The position numbers and the translations under genes were made by a program. DNA of 64,000 nt from Lacrimispora xylanisolvens. GTDB lineage: Bacteria; Bacillota; Clostridia; Lachnospirales; Lachnospiraceae. How positions within the stretch are numbered: the first letter of the stretch is position 1; every line of letters begins with the position of its first letter. The stretch is taken from positions 186,001 to 250,000 of the forward strand of contig NZ_PTJA01000002.1 in NCBI RefSeq assembly GCF_002934545.1. The letters are read 5' to 3'. Of this stretch, positions 17,033 to 24,211 are shown piece after piece. The notes under the pieces are model-generated. The model searched no databases, had not been told where the DNA came from, and worked only from the letters and a program-made list of their open reading frames with translations.

Positions 17033-17092
17033 AAAGGAGGCGGGTTATTTATGATGGAACCCTCAAAGACTGCATAGCACGGGTTATGCAGT
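17033..17092 (+). promoter_or_regulatory. Leader with a tiny ORF and a hairpin upstream of the CD3324-like gene
   Basis: AAAAGGAGG (17033-17041) is well spaced before an ATG at 17051 that opens an eight-codon frame (MMEPSKTA, stop at 17075-17077). A perfect inverted repeat, ACTGCATA (17069-17076) with TATGCAGT (17085-17092), overlaps its stop codon. This could be a leader peptide with an RNA hairpin, or the remnant of a gene start. Confidence 0.4.
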
Positions 17093-17154
17093 GAACTGAT
17101 AAGTAATTGTATAGCCTTTGCTAATCCGGACAGAAAATTGTTTAGGAGGCAGCG

Positions 17155-17454
17155 ATGCGCTATCAGAGAGCCAATGAAATTCTGCCAGAAGAGCTGGTGG
17201 AGCTGATTCAGAATTATATTGACGGGGAGTATGTCTATATCCCCAGAAAACAGGAAAACAAAAGGACCTGGGGAGAAGGAACCGGAGCGAGAGAAGAACG
17301 GAAACGCAGGGATCGTTCCATCTATCAAGATTACGTATCCGGATTTTGTGTAAAGGTTCTGGCGGAACGCTATTATCTGTCAGAGAAGAGCATTCAAAGG
17401 ATCGTACTCCAGGAAAAGAAAGTAGATACAGGTAGTGTGTCATTGAAACGATGA
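17155..17454 (+). CDS. CD3324-family HTH protein
   Basis: A 99-residue protein with TTAGGAGG before the ATG. It begins MRYQRANEILPEELVELIQ, the start typical of the small clostridial CD3324 family, and contains IDGEYVYIPRK. The C-terminal third (VKVLAERYYLSEKSIQRIV) looks like a helix-turn-helix related to the Mor-activator fold, so it probably binds DNA. Family members are usually short, single-domain and of unknown target. It stands alone, downstream of the repeat and leader hairpin. Confidence 0.75.
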   Translation: MRYQRANEILPEELVELIQNYIDGEYVYIPRKQENKRTWGEGTGAREERKRRDRSIYQDYVSGFCVKVLAERYYLSEKSIQRIVLQEKKVDTGSVSLKR

Positions 17455-17552
17455 TACACTGCCTTTTTTTTATTTCATAAACGAGAGTGAGGTGGGAAGG
17501 CGGCTTCGTTCATAGTAGAGTGATCCGTAAAGACGACAATATGGAGGAAGAT

Positions 17553-18167
17553 ATGAATTGTAATTTACGGAAACTATGGCTGATTGTTCCCGATCAGCTG
17601 CCCACTGTCATAAGAAGGTGTCCAAAATGCAAAGGAAAAACAGAATTTCAAAACAGCGGTAAATTCAGGGTAAATGCCAATGGGAAACTGCTTGACGTAT
17701 GGTTAATCTATCGCTGCAGCCATTGTGACACCTCCTGGAATATGACCATTATTGAGCGGGCAAACCCGGAGAATATAGATAAAGAAGAATATAAAGGCTT
17801 TTTAAGCAACAGCCCACAGCTGGCTGCCAGTTATGGAAGTAACAGAGAACTGTTTATAAAAAACAAAGCGGAAATCGTGGAAGCAAAATCTGGGTATCAT
17901 ATCCTGAAGACCCTCACTATCACACCAGGAAACAAAGAATATTCTCTGGAAATACAGATAAAAAATCCGTCTGCGCTGAAACTAAGGTTAGATGTTCTGC
18001 TTGCAGGGGAGCTTGAAGTTTCCAGAAATCAGATTAAAAAATGGTTTGATGGCGGGCTGGTGACTTCAGGACAGGAGGTTCTTTTGCCGGGGGCAAGAGT
18101 AATAGACGGGATGTTAATTCAGATAAAAAAGGAAGAGGCCATCGGGCAGGAATTGCTTGACGTTTGA
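17553..18167 (+). CDS. DUF1062-family protein with zinc-ribbon and S4-like end
   Basis: GGAGG five bases before the ATG at 17553 favours a 204-residue product over the in-frame codons at 17487 and 17541. The N-terminal half has two CxxC pairs (RRCPKCKGK and YRCSHCDTSWNM) that should bind zinc, and begins with the DUF1062-like LWLIVPDQLPTVIRRCP. The C-terminal 60 residues (LRLDVLLAGELEVSRNQIKKW, then GGLVTSGQEV) read like an S4 RNA-binding fold. A zinc-ribbon plus S4 layout suggests RNA or ribosome binding, but the family's function is not established. Confidence 0.75.
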   Translation: MNCNLRKLWLIVPDQLPTVIRRCPKCKGKTEFQNSGKFRVNANGKLLDVWLIYRCSHCDTSWNMTIIERANPENIDKEEYKGFLSNSPQLAASYGSNRELFIKNKAEIVEAKSGYHILKTLTITPGNKEYSLEIQIKNPSALKLRLDVLLAGELEVSRNQIKKWFDGGLVTSGQEVLLPGARVIDGMLIQIKKEEAIGQELLDV

Positions 18168-18191
18168 ATCATGCTGATTTATTCTTATAAT
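18164..18191 (+). promoter_or_regulatory. Promoter of the M14 deacylase pair
   Basis: TTGAAT (18164-18169), a 16-base spacer and a perfect TATAAT (18186-18191) overlap the end of the DUF1062 gene and lie 35 bases before the first M14 gene. Confidence 0.5.
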
Positions 18192-18225
18192 GTAATAAAG
18201 TATAAGAACAAGGGTGATGAGAAAT

Positions 18226-19164
18226 ATGATAAAAACAGTTGCATCCGTAGGTCTGCCTGTAGGAGAAAGCTGGAATATATATAAAAACCGATTGGTACCA
18301 GAGGCGGTAACCGGTAAAGAAAAGCGGATCAGTATTGTCACCGGCGTTCATGGGGACGAGCTGGAAGGCCAGTTTGTATGTTATGAAATTAACCGTATTA
18401 TCCGAGAAAATAAGGATTATTTAAAAGGAATTGTTGATATATATCCGGCACTTAACCCACTTGGAATCGATTCCATTACCAGAGGCCTGCCCGGGTATGA
18501 CATTGATATGAACCGGATTTTTCCAGGTGATGAGGAGGGAGCTGTATCGGAACATATTGCTTCTGAGATCATGGCAGACATCTCCGGTTCTGATTTCTGC
18601 GTGGATTTACATGCCAGCAATATCTTTTTAAGAGAGATTCCCCAGATCCGTATGAGTGAAGCCTATGCAGACAAGCTGATCGGCTACGCAAAGCTGATGA
18701 ATGTGGATCTGGTCTGGGTTTATGAAAATGCCGTAGTGCTGGATTCCACCCTGTCCCATGGTTTAAACAGCATTGGAGTTCCTACCTTCGTAGTTGAGAT
18801 GGGAGTGGGGATGCGGATCACGAAAACCTATGGAAAGCAGCTGACAGAAGGAATCCTCTGCCTGATGAAGGAACTGGGAATATGGACAGGAGAAACCGTA
18901 ATTCCCAAAGAACCCATGATTTCCTATAATCGGAAGCTTGGACTTTTGCATGCGGAAAGTCCGGGAATATTTATGCCCCTGGTGGAACATCTTGGTACGG
19001 TGAGAGAAAACCAGCCCATTGGGCAGATCTTAAATCCTTTAACCGGAACAATTCTGGAGGAAGTGGTTTCTCCCATAGACGGTCTGGTATTTACCCTCAG
19101 GGAATATCCGGTGGTATCGGCAGGATCTTTGCTGGCGCGGGTGTTAGGAGGGGAGCAGGCATGA
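18226..19164 (+). CDS. M14-type deacylase (AstE/aspartoacylase family), active form
   Basis: Codons at 18214 (GTG), 18217 and 18226 (ATG) could start translation; GGTGA at 18213-18217 fits the ATG at 18226 (312 residues). The zinc site is complete: H42 and E45 in GVHGDELEGQ, H129 in VDLHASN, and the catalytic E191 in FVVEMGVG. The substrate carboxylate arginine lies in DMNRIFPGD. The C-terminal 80 residues form the usual barrel-sandwich domain. These enzymes cleave an N-acyl group from an amino acid or small amide. The gene overlaps the next by four bases (ATGA), so the paralogue is translationally coupled. Confidence 0.85.
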   Translation: MIKTVASVGLPVGESWNIYKNRLVPEAVTGKEKRISIVTGVHGDELEGQFVCYEINRIIRENKDYLKGIVDIYPALNPLGIDSITRGLPGYDIDMNRIFPGDEEGAVSEHIASEIMADISGSDFCVDLHASNIFLREIPQIRMSEAYADKLIGYAKLMNVDLVWVYENAVVLDSTLSHGLNSIGVPTFVVEMGVGMRITKTYGKQLTEGILCLMKELGIWTGETVIPKEPMISYNRKLGLLHAESPGIFMPLVEHLGTVRENQPIGQILNPLTGTILEEVVSPIDGLVFTLREYPVVSAGSLLARVLGGEQA

Positions 19165-20096
19165 GAAAAGAAATCATTTACACACTGAAGAATCTTTACA
19201 GGGATGATATGAATCTGTATGGCTATCATTTTGGCAAAGGGGAAAAGTCGGCCTGTATTGTAGGCGCCTGCAGAGGCAACGAGGTGCAGCAGCTTTATAT
19301 CTGTTCCCAGTTAATCAGACAGCTGAAAGAGTTAGAGGAGCGGGGAGCCATCATTAAAGGCAATGAGATTATGGTGATTCCCACAGTGAATACAGCCTCA
19401 TTAAACGTTGGCAAACGGTTCTGGCCTACCGATGATTCGGACATTAACCGCATGTATCCAGGAGACGGTAGCGGTGAAACGACGAAACGGATTGCTGCGG
19501 GCATCTTCGATGCAGTGAAAGAATACAGCTATGGAATTCAGTTTACCAGTTTTTATATACCCGGTAATTTCGTACCACATGTGCGTATGATGGATACCGG
19601 ATTTCAAAACCCCAGTCTTGCAAATCTCTTTGGGCTTCCCTATGTGGTGGTTCGGGATGCCAAGCCATTTGATAAGGCAACACTGAATTATAACTGGCAG
19701 TTAAAGAATACCAGCGCATTCTCTATCTATACCAGCGGAACGGATCAGATTGATGAACCCTCTGCCCGTATGGCAGTAGCTTCTGTGCTGCGGTTTTTAA
19801 CCCGAATGGGAATGGTGCGTTACACCAGTCACAGCGGCTATATTGCAACCGTTCTTCATGAAAGCGATTTATCCAGTGTCAGGACAGACTGTGCCGGCAT
19901 TTACCGTCCCCACGTTAAGCCAGGCGAGGAAGTAAGCAGGGGGGAGATTCTGGCAGATATCCTGGATCCTTATGAAGGTGAGATTATAAGCCAGATTCTT
20001 GCGCCTACGGAAGGAATCGTATTCTTTTCCCATTCCCAGCCATTCGTTACTGAGGGGGGGATTATTTTTAAAATCATACGGCGGCTTCATGAATAA
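19161..20096 (+). CDS. M14-deacylase paralogue lacking the metal site (predicted pseudoenzyme)
   Basis: A 311-residue paralogue of the preceding gene: same length, same DINRMYPGD substrate motif and the same C-terminal barrel-sandwich (ILDPYEGEIISQILAPTEGIV). All three key catalytic positions differ: the HGDE histidine is R38 (GACRGNEVQQ), the second histidine (DLH) is threonine in IQFTSFY, and the catalytic glutamate (VVE) is tyrosine in FSIYTSG. The frame is intact and well conserved, so this looks like a maintained inactive partner rather than a decaying copy. It starts inside the stop of its partner, consistent with a hetero-oligomer. Substrate unknown. Confidence 0.8.
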   Translation: MRKEIIYTLKNLYRDDMNLYGYHFGKGEKSACIVGACRGNEVQQLYICSQLIRQLKELEERGAIIKGNEIMVIPTVNTASLNVGKRFWPTDDSDINRMYPGDGSGETTKRIAAGIFDAVKEYSYGIQFTSFYIPGNFVPHVRMMDTGFQNPSLANLFGLPYVVVRDAKPFDKATLNYNWQLKNTSAFSIYTSGTDQIDEPSARMAVASVLRFLTRMGMVRYTSHSGYIATVLHESDLSSVRTDCAGIYRPHVKPGEEVSRGEILADILDPYEGEIISQILAPTEGIVFFSHSQPFVTEGGIIFKIIRRLHE

Positions 20097-20127
20097 TGTG
20101 CCGGTAAGAATGGAAAGGAGAGCGGAC

Positions 20128-20664
20128 ATGCAGGTTGCTGCTCTGGAGCGTATGCTCATTAATTCAATCATGGAAGTACAGATGAAACTGGGATATGAAA
20201 ACGAAGTAATCCGGTTTTATTATCCTGAAAAAGCATTGCTTAATATTCTGAAAGCAGGGGATTCGGATGATGAAATAAAAACAGCACTGAAAGAATTCAA
20301 AGCTTATGTAAAAGACCGGCTGGGAGAAATAAAAATTACAAAAAGTCAGGACCGGTTCTGCTTTCTCATTCCCCCGGAAGGGGCACGCTATGTCTGGGAA
20401 CAGGAAGAGAAGAGTGGTTTTTTAAAAGAATTTATTGAGATTATTGAAAAGCCTGGTGTAAAGCTGGAAGATATTAAAAACGTATTTTCCAGATATTCAG
20501 ACGGTAAGTATATCTGCGAAAGCTGTGATGGGGAAGAATGCGATTTCATTTTGTATTTTGAAGACCCCTCCAGGGATTCATACCGTTATTTCATTAAATT
20601 CCATGATAATCATGGGACTTACCACAGATTTCTGTCAGAAGACGTGAAAGATATGGGATTCTAA
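20128..20664 (+). CDS. DUF3877-family protein
   Basis: AAAGGAG seven bases before the ATG at 20128 sets a 178-residue product; earlier in-frame ATGs at 20089 and 20110 have no ribosome binding site. The sequence (ALERMLINSIMEVQMKLGYE, VIRFYYPEKALLNIL, then KYICESCDGEECDFILYF and FHDNHGTYHRFLSEDV) matches what I recall of DUF3877, a soluble Lachnospiraceae family of unknown role. It follows the deacylase pair by 31 bases and may be co-transcribed with it and with the NlpC/P60 gene downstream. Confidence 0.75.
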   Translation: MQVAALERMLINSIMEVQMKLGYENEVIRFYYPEKALLNILKAGDSDDEIKTALKEFKAYVKDRLGEIKITKSQDRFCFLIPPEGARYVWEQEEKSGFLKEFIEIIEKPGVKLEDIKNVFSRYSDGKYICESCDGEECDFILYFEDPSRDSYRYFIKFHDNHGTYHRFLSEDVKDMGF

Positions 20665-20684
20665 AATTCACAGGAGGAGAAACC

Positions 20685-21218
20685 ATGCATAAGAAAACAT
20701 TAATTACAGTCTTATTTACAGGGATCTTAATCGCGGGATCAGTCAGCTTCCCGGCAAAGGCTGACACTGTTTCAGCAAACGAACCCATACCGCTGATAGA
20801 ACCACTTATCATAAATACTGTAAATGGACCGGGTGCAAAAATAAACGGACCCTCTGCACCAAACCAGTCAGCAGCAGGAGATCAGGTGGTGTCCTTTGCA
20901 AGACAATTTTTAGGTAACCCTTACCGGTATGGAGGGACAAGCCTGACAGAGGGTGCAGACTGTTCCGGTTTTGTACAGAGTGTATATAAAAATTTTGGAA
21001 TCAATCTGCCAAGAACCTCCCAGGATCAGGCAGCTGCAGGAGTGGATGCAGGCGGTATTGGAAATGCCAGACCGGGAGATCTTATCTCATACATAGGCCA
21101 TATCGGGATTTATGCAGGCAATGGCCAGTTGATTCACGCCAGCGGCCCCGAAGATGGAATAAAGATATCCAATGTAGATTTTCAGCCCATTCAGTCGGTG
21201 AGGAGAATTCTAAATTAA
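20685..21218 (+). CDS. Secreted NlpC/P60 peptidoglycan endopeptidase
   Basis: A 177-residue protein with a signal peptide (MHKKTLITVLFTGILIAGS, cleavage after PAKA), a short linker and an NlpC/P60 domain from about residue 65. The catalytic cysteine is in ADCSGFV, the histidine in GHIGIYAGNG and the third polar residue in LIHASG. Such enzymes cut D-gamma-glutamyl-diaminopimelate or similar bonds in wall peptides. There is no SH3 or other wall-binding domain, so it is a minimal form. AGGAGGAG precedes the ATG and a hairpin follows. Confidence 0.92.
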   Translation: MHKKTLITVLFTGILIAGSVSFPAKADTVSANEPIPLIEPLIINTVNGPGAKINGPSAPNQSAAGDQVVSFARQFLGNPYRYGGTSLTEGADCSGFVQSVYKNFGINLPRTSQDQAAAGVDAGGIGNARPGDLISYIGHIGIYAGNGQLIHASGPEDGIKISNVDFQPIQSVRRILN

Positions 21219-21257
21219 TAGAAAGAAAACAGAGGGAAAAACCCACCCATTCACTAA

Positions 21258-21291
21258 AAGAAGCCGGAGGATTAATATCCTGCGGCTTCTG
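21258..21291. terminator. Hairpin between convergent genes
   Basis: AGAAGCCG and AGGAT on the left pair with ATCCT and CGGCTTCT on the right, with one bulged base per arm and a TAAT loop. The T-rich flank is better on the minus strand (CTTCTTTTA), so it may serve both the NlpC/P60 gene and the convergent gene. Confidence 0.6.
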
Positions 21292-21300
21292 CTTTCAGCA

Positions 21301-22149
21301 TTATTTAAAAGAGTCATTAATTTTTAATGTCTGTCCCGTAAATTCCGTATCTTTATTTATGGTAACCATTTCTATAAGAGCGTTTTCCAAATCCAATCGA
21401 TTCATCCCAATCAGTGATTCAGAAGAAGTCCGTTCCATCATCTTTTTACCAGATGCCTGATAAAAGTTATCTTCTATTAATTGTGAAATGTCTTTTAATT
21501 TTTCGCTTGCGCCGTTTAAGGCAGCCTTTATTTCAGCCGGATCACCGGACAGATCTGAAAGGCCCAGAGATTTTGCAGAAATATCCTGCAATACATTGCC
21601 CATCACCTTTGATGCCAGTCCATTGGAGTATTTATCATAAGTGTTAATCCAGTCATTATAAAACGAAACATAGGTATCAATCACTTCTGAAAAATCAGTT
21701 CTGATGCTATCTTTGTATTTGTCCACCAGTTCAGCTGCCCTCTTTTGCGAGATAACAGAATTATTTGTCTGTGATGAGTCACCGTTTGCAATTTTTTCAT
21801 ATTGGTCAATTTTAGATAGCGTGGTATCCAATTGTTTCATTTGATATTCTAACTCATCTTTTATGGAATTTATTCCATCACGCTGCATGGTCAGAGAGGA
21901 TTCTGCCCACTCTGCCTCCGTCCGGTTTCCGCTTATAGGTGAATTTTTATAGTCTATTAATTTCGTTGTGTCTTTCTTCTCAGTCTCTTGTGATTGTATT
22001 GCCTCTAAGCTGATTTTAACAATATCAAAGTCTGGTTTTTTCTGCCTGGCATTGGTATTTATTCTGTTAATCACATTATTAAATTGGACATTTTGAGTGC
22101 GAAACCTGGATTTAAAATCAATCATAGAGTTGCTATTTTTTATAATCAT
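21301..22149 (-). CDS. Unrecognised 282-residue helical protein
   Basis: I do not recognise this protein. It has no signal peptide or membrane segment. It is rich in Asn, Ser, Lys and Asp, with long helical stretches (DELEYQMKQLDTTLSKIDQY, IKAALNGASEKLKDISQLIE) that could form coiled coils. The N-terminus (MIIKNSNSMIDFKSRFRTQN) resembles tail-like or flagellar-associated proteins only vaguely. GGTGGGGG precedes the ATG. It is convergent with the NlpC/P60 gene and unlinked by function to its neighbours. The frame is long and clean, so it is probably a real gene. Confidence 0.6.
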   Translation of the reverse strand: MIIKNSNSMIDFKSRFRTQNVQFNNVINRINTNARQKKPDFDIVKISLEAIQSQETEKKDTTKLIDYKNSPISGNRTEAEWAESSLTMQRDGINSIKDELEYQMKQLDTTLSKIDQYEKIANGDSSQTNNSVISQKRAAELVDKYKDSIRTDFSEVIDTYVSFYNDWINTYDKYSNGLASKVMGNVLQDISAKSLGLSDLSGDPAEIKAALNGASEKLKDISQLIEDNFYQASGKKMMERTSSESLIGMNRLDLENALIEMVTINKDTEFTGQTLKINDSFK

Positions 22150-22255
22150 ACTTTTTCCCCCACCCCAACATTAAATAGAATAAATCTGTATATATTGGAT
22201 ATCGACTGTCAATGGGAAAAAATAACTGAATTTGTAATTATTCCGCCAGCTGTCT

Positions 22256-22654
22256 TTAAAGCGCTGAAAGCAGATACATGGTAAAGGAACCGGCAGCCAG
22301 AAGTATTCCATCGGAAGATGTAACTTCCACTCTGTTTACCACAGACCGGCTTCCTTTATGAATGGCGTTTGCTTCCACAAAGATCTGGCCGGAGCTGATT
22401 CCTTTTATAAAATCAATGTTTCCATGCTGTGTGACATTGGCGTACTCGTAAGCATAGGCAGCCATACCTGATGTAATATCACAAAGGGTAAAAATAAAGC
22501 CCCCATGGAGATTTCCGTATAGATTTAAGGCACCTTCTGTAATTTCTAAAGTGATTTTTGAGTGTCCCGGCCATACCTCTAAAAGTTCGGCTTTCTCCAC
22601 ACCGCTTAAAGGGAGGATGTGACGCCGGATTCCTTCCATAATTTCTTCACGCAT
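22256..22654 (-). CDS. PaaI-type hotdog-fold acyl-CoA thioesterase
   Basis: AGGAGGAAG before the ATG at 22654 gives 132 residues; an upstream in-frame ATG at 22711 lacks a ribosome binding site. The hotdog motif GNLHGGFIFTLCDITSGMAA carries the asparagine/histidine-glycine-glycine and the catalytic aspartate expected in PaaI-type enzymes, and NIDFIKGISSGQIFVEA is the usual second strand pair. The likely activity is hydrolysis of an aryl- or short acyl-CoA. It is 6.6 kb from the acyl-CoA operon and not part of it. Substrate unknown. Confidence 0.88.
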   Translation of the reverse strand: MREEIMEGIRRHILPLSGVEKAELLEVWPGHSKITLEITEGALNLYGNLHGGFIFTLCDITSGMAAYAYEYANVTQHGNIDFIKGISSGQIFVEANAIHKGSRSVVNRVEVTSSDGILLAAGSFTMYLLSAL

Positions 22655-22791
22655 TTGGTCTTCCTCCTCTTCTTTATAAAAAGAATTTTCGTACTTTCTG
22701 CAATATATCATACTTTTTTACCGGCATACAAGCGGTAAATAAATATATGGTCAAAAACTATTGATCCGCGTTTACACATAGGAGGGATCGA

Positions 22792-22821
22792 TTGGATGTT
22801 ATTTCGTACATGTCTTATAAT
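22792..22821 (+). promoter_or_regulatory. Promoter of the transporter-chemoreceptor pair
   Basis: TTGGAT (22792-22797), an 18-base spacer and a perfect TATAAT (22816-22821), about 80 bases before the start codon. The -35 box equals that of the acyl-CoA operon promoter. Confidence 0.55.
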
Positions 22822-22903
22822 ATGACTATATTGTTAAAAAAACGACATAGTTCGACTTTCACGGGGAGAGGGGTGCTGGGTCGTCATAAAGGAGGATGGT
22901 ATT

Positions 22904-24196
22904 ATGAGCACCGGAATTGCAGGTAACAGAAATCAAACCAGTACAGTAGACTGGAAAACCGTAGTTGTATTTGTTTCTATTGCATTTAGTTCCCAGTGCG
23001 GTGGCGGATTTGCTGCCGGTTCTACACCCTGGTCCTATTTTTTTATGAATACGGGATTTTACGGGATGCTGCCTAAAGTAACACAGTCTTACTTCTGCCT
23101 GTTCATGCCCCTTGTGGTAGCGGCAATCAACTGTTTTATTATCTATTTTTTTATGAAGTTTGCAATGGATTTTAAAACCTTTGACTATGGTGAGTTTTTA
23201 AAGAAATATGGTTCCCGTTTTCTGGGAGGCAGGTTTGCAAAACCAATGCAGATTGTATACGAGTTTAACTTTAACTGGCTTTTAATCGTATGCATGGCTC
23301 TTGCCTATTCTTCTTCCGGATCGGCGTTAGCAGAGCTTTCCGGAATGCCCTACCTGATTACCACCTTTGCAGTCGGAATTATTATGTTTTTACTTTGCAT
23401 GAAAGGAGCCGGACTTGTAAGGAAAAATGCGGTTTTTATGAGTGCAGTGATCTTTGTCACTTTACTGGCAATTCACGTTCCCAATCTTATTTACAATATC
23501 AGCTGCGGCAGACTGACAAGAGAACTGGGAGTGATGGGAGAATCCTTAAACCAGGGAATTGCCTCAGGAGCAGGAAGCTTTCTAAGTTACCTTCTGACTG
23601 CTTTATGCTGGGCTTACATATTCTCCGGTCAGAATCTTGGTGGTTTCGGAGCTTACGTAAATCATGCACAGCTGTTTAAAAATAAAAGCACGTTGCGCTG
23701 GTCTGTGGTTCTGTCTGTTATTTTAAACTGGATTTTTCTTGAGATAACCGTGGTCAATTTAGCCGCTAATTACTCTGAAGTTTTAGAAGGCTGGAAAGCG
23801 GGAAAAGCGGTGTACACCATTTTGGTGGTGCAAAACGGATTCGGGGGAGAGCAGGTGAAAGCGGTTTTACTGACTCTCATTACCATTTCCATCTTTTTTG
23901 CCACCATTTCCACTGCAATTAACTATGCTCAGGGCTTTAATGACCGTGTAATTAACTGGTATCAGAAGAAAACAGGTGAGAATGCCCAGACAGCAGAAGC
24001 AAAAAGAAACAGAAGAGGAGCTTTGCTCACTTTGTTTTATATTATTTTCACCTGGGGTGTCTCTCAGGTAGGGCTTACCAGCCTTGTTTCCAAAGGACTT
24101 ACGCTGGTATCCTATATTAATTTATTTACACTCATTATTCCCACTGTCTTGAATGCTGTAATTGGATGGCGGGATGGAGATTATTCTAAAGAATAG
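22904..24196 (+). CDS. YkvI-family (LeuT-fold) membrane transporter
   Basis: A 430-residue protein with 10-11 hydrophobic segments. The N-terminal region (VVVFVSIAFSSQCGGGFAAG) has the broken first helix with small residues seen in LeuT-fold carriers, and the overall pattern matches the YkvI branch of the APC superfamily. AAAGGAGG precedes the ATG. The gene is followed 15 bases later by a chemoreceptor gene with no terminator between, so the two probably act on the same compound: one imports it, the other senses it (inference). Substrate unknown; amino acids or amines are the usual guess for the fold. Confidence 0.75.
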   Translation: MSTGIAGNRNQTSTVDWKTVVVFVSIAFSSQCGGGFAAGSTPWSYFFMNTGFYGMLPKVTQSYFCLFMPLVVAAINCFIIYFFMKFAMDFKTFDYGEFLKKYGSRFLGGRFAKPMQIVYEFNFNWLLIVCMALAYSSSGSALAELSGMPYLITTFAVGIIMFLLCMKGAGLVRKNAVFMSAVIFVTLLAIHVPNLIYNISCGRLTRELGVMGESLNQGIASGAGSFLSYLLTALCWAYIFSGQNLGGFGAYVNHAQLFKNKSTLRWSVVLSVILNWIFLEITVVNLAANYSEVLEGWKAGKAVYTILVVQNGFGGEQVKAVLLTLITISIFFATISTAINYAQGFNDRVINWYQKKTGENAQTAEAKRNRRGALLTLFYIIFTWGVSQVGLTSLVSKGLTLVSYINLFTLIIPTVLNAVIGWRDGDYSKE

Positions 24197-24211
24197 ATAA
24201 GAAGGGGCAAT

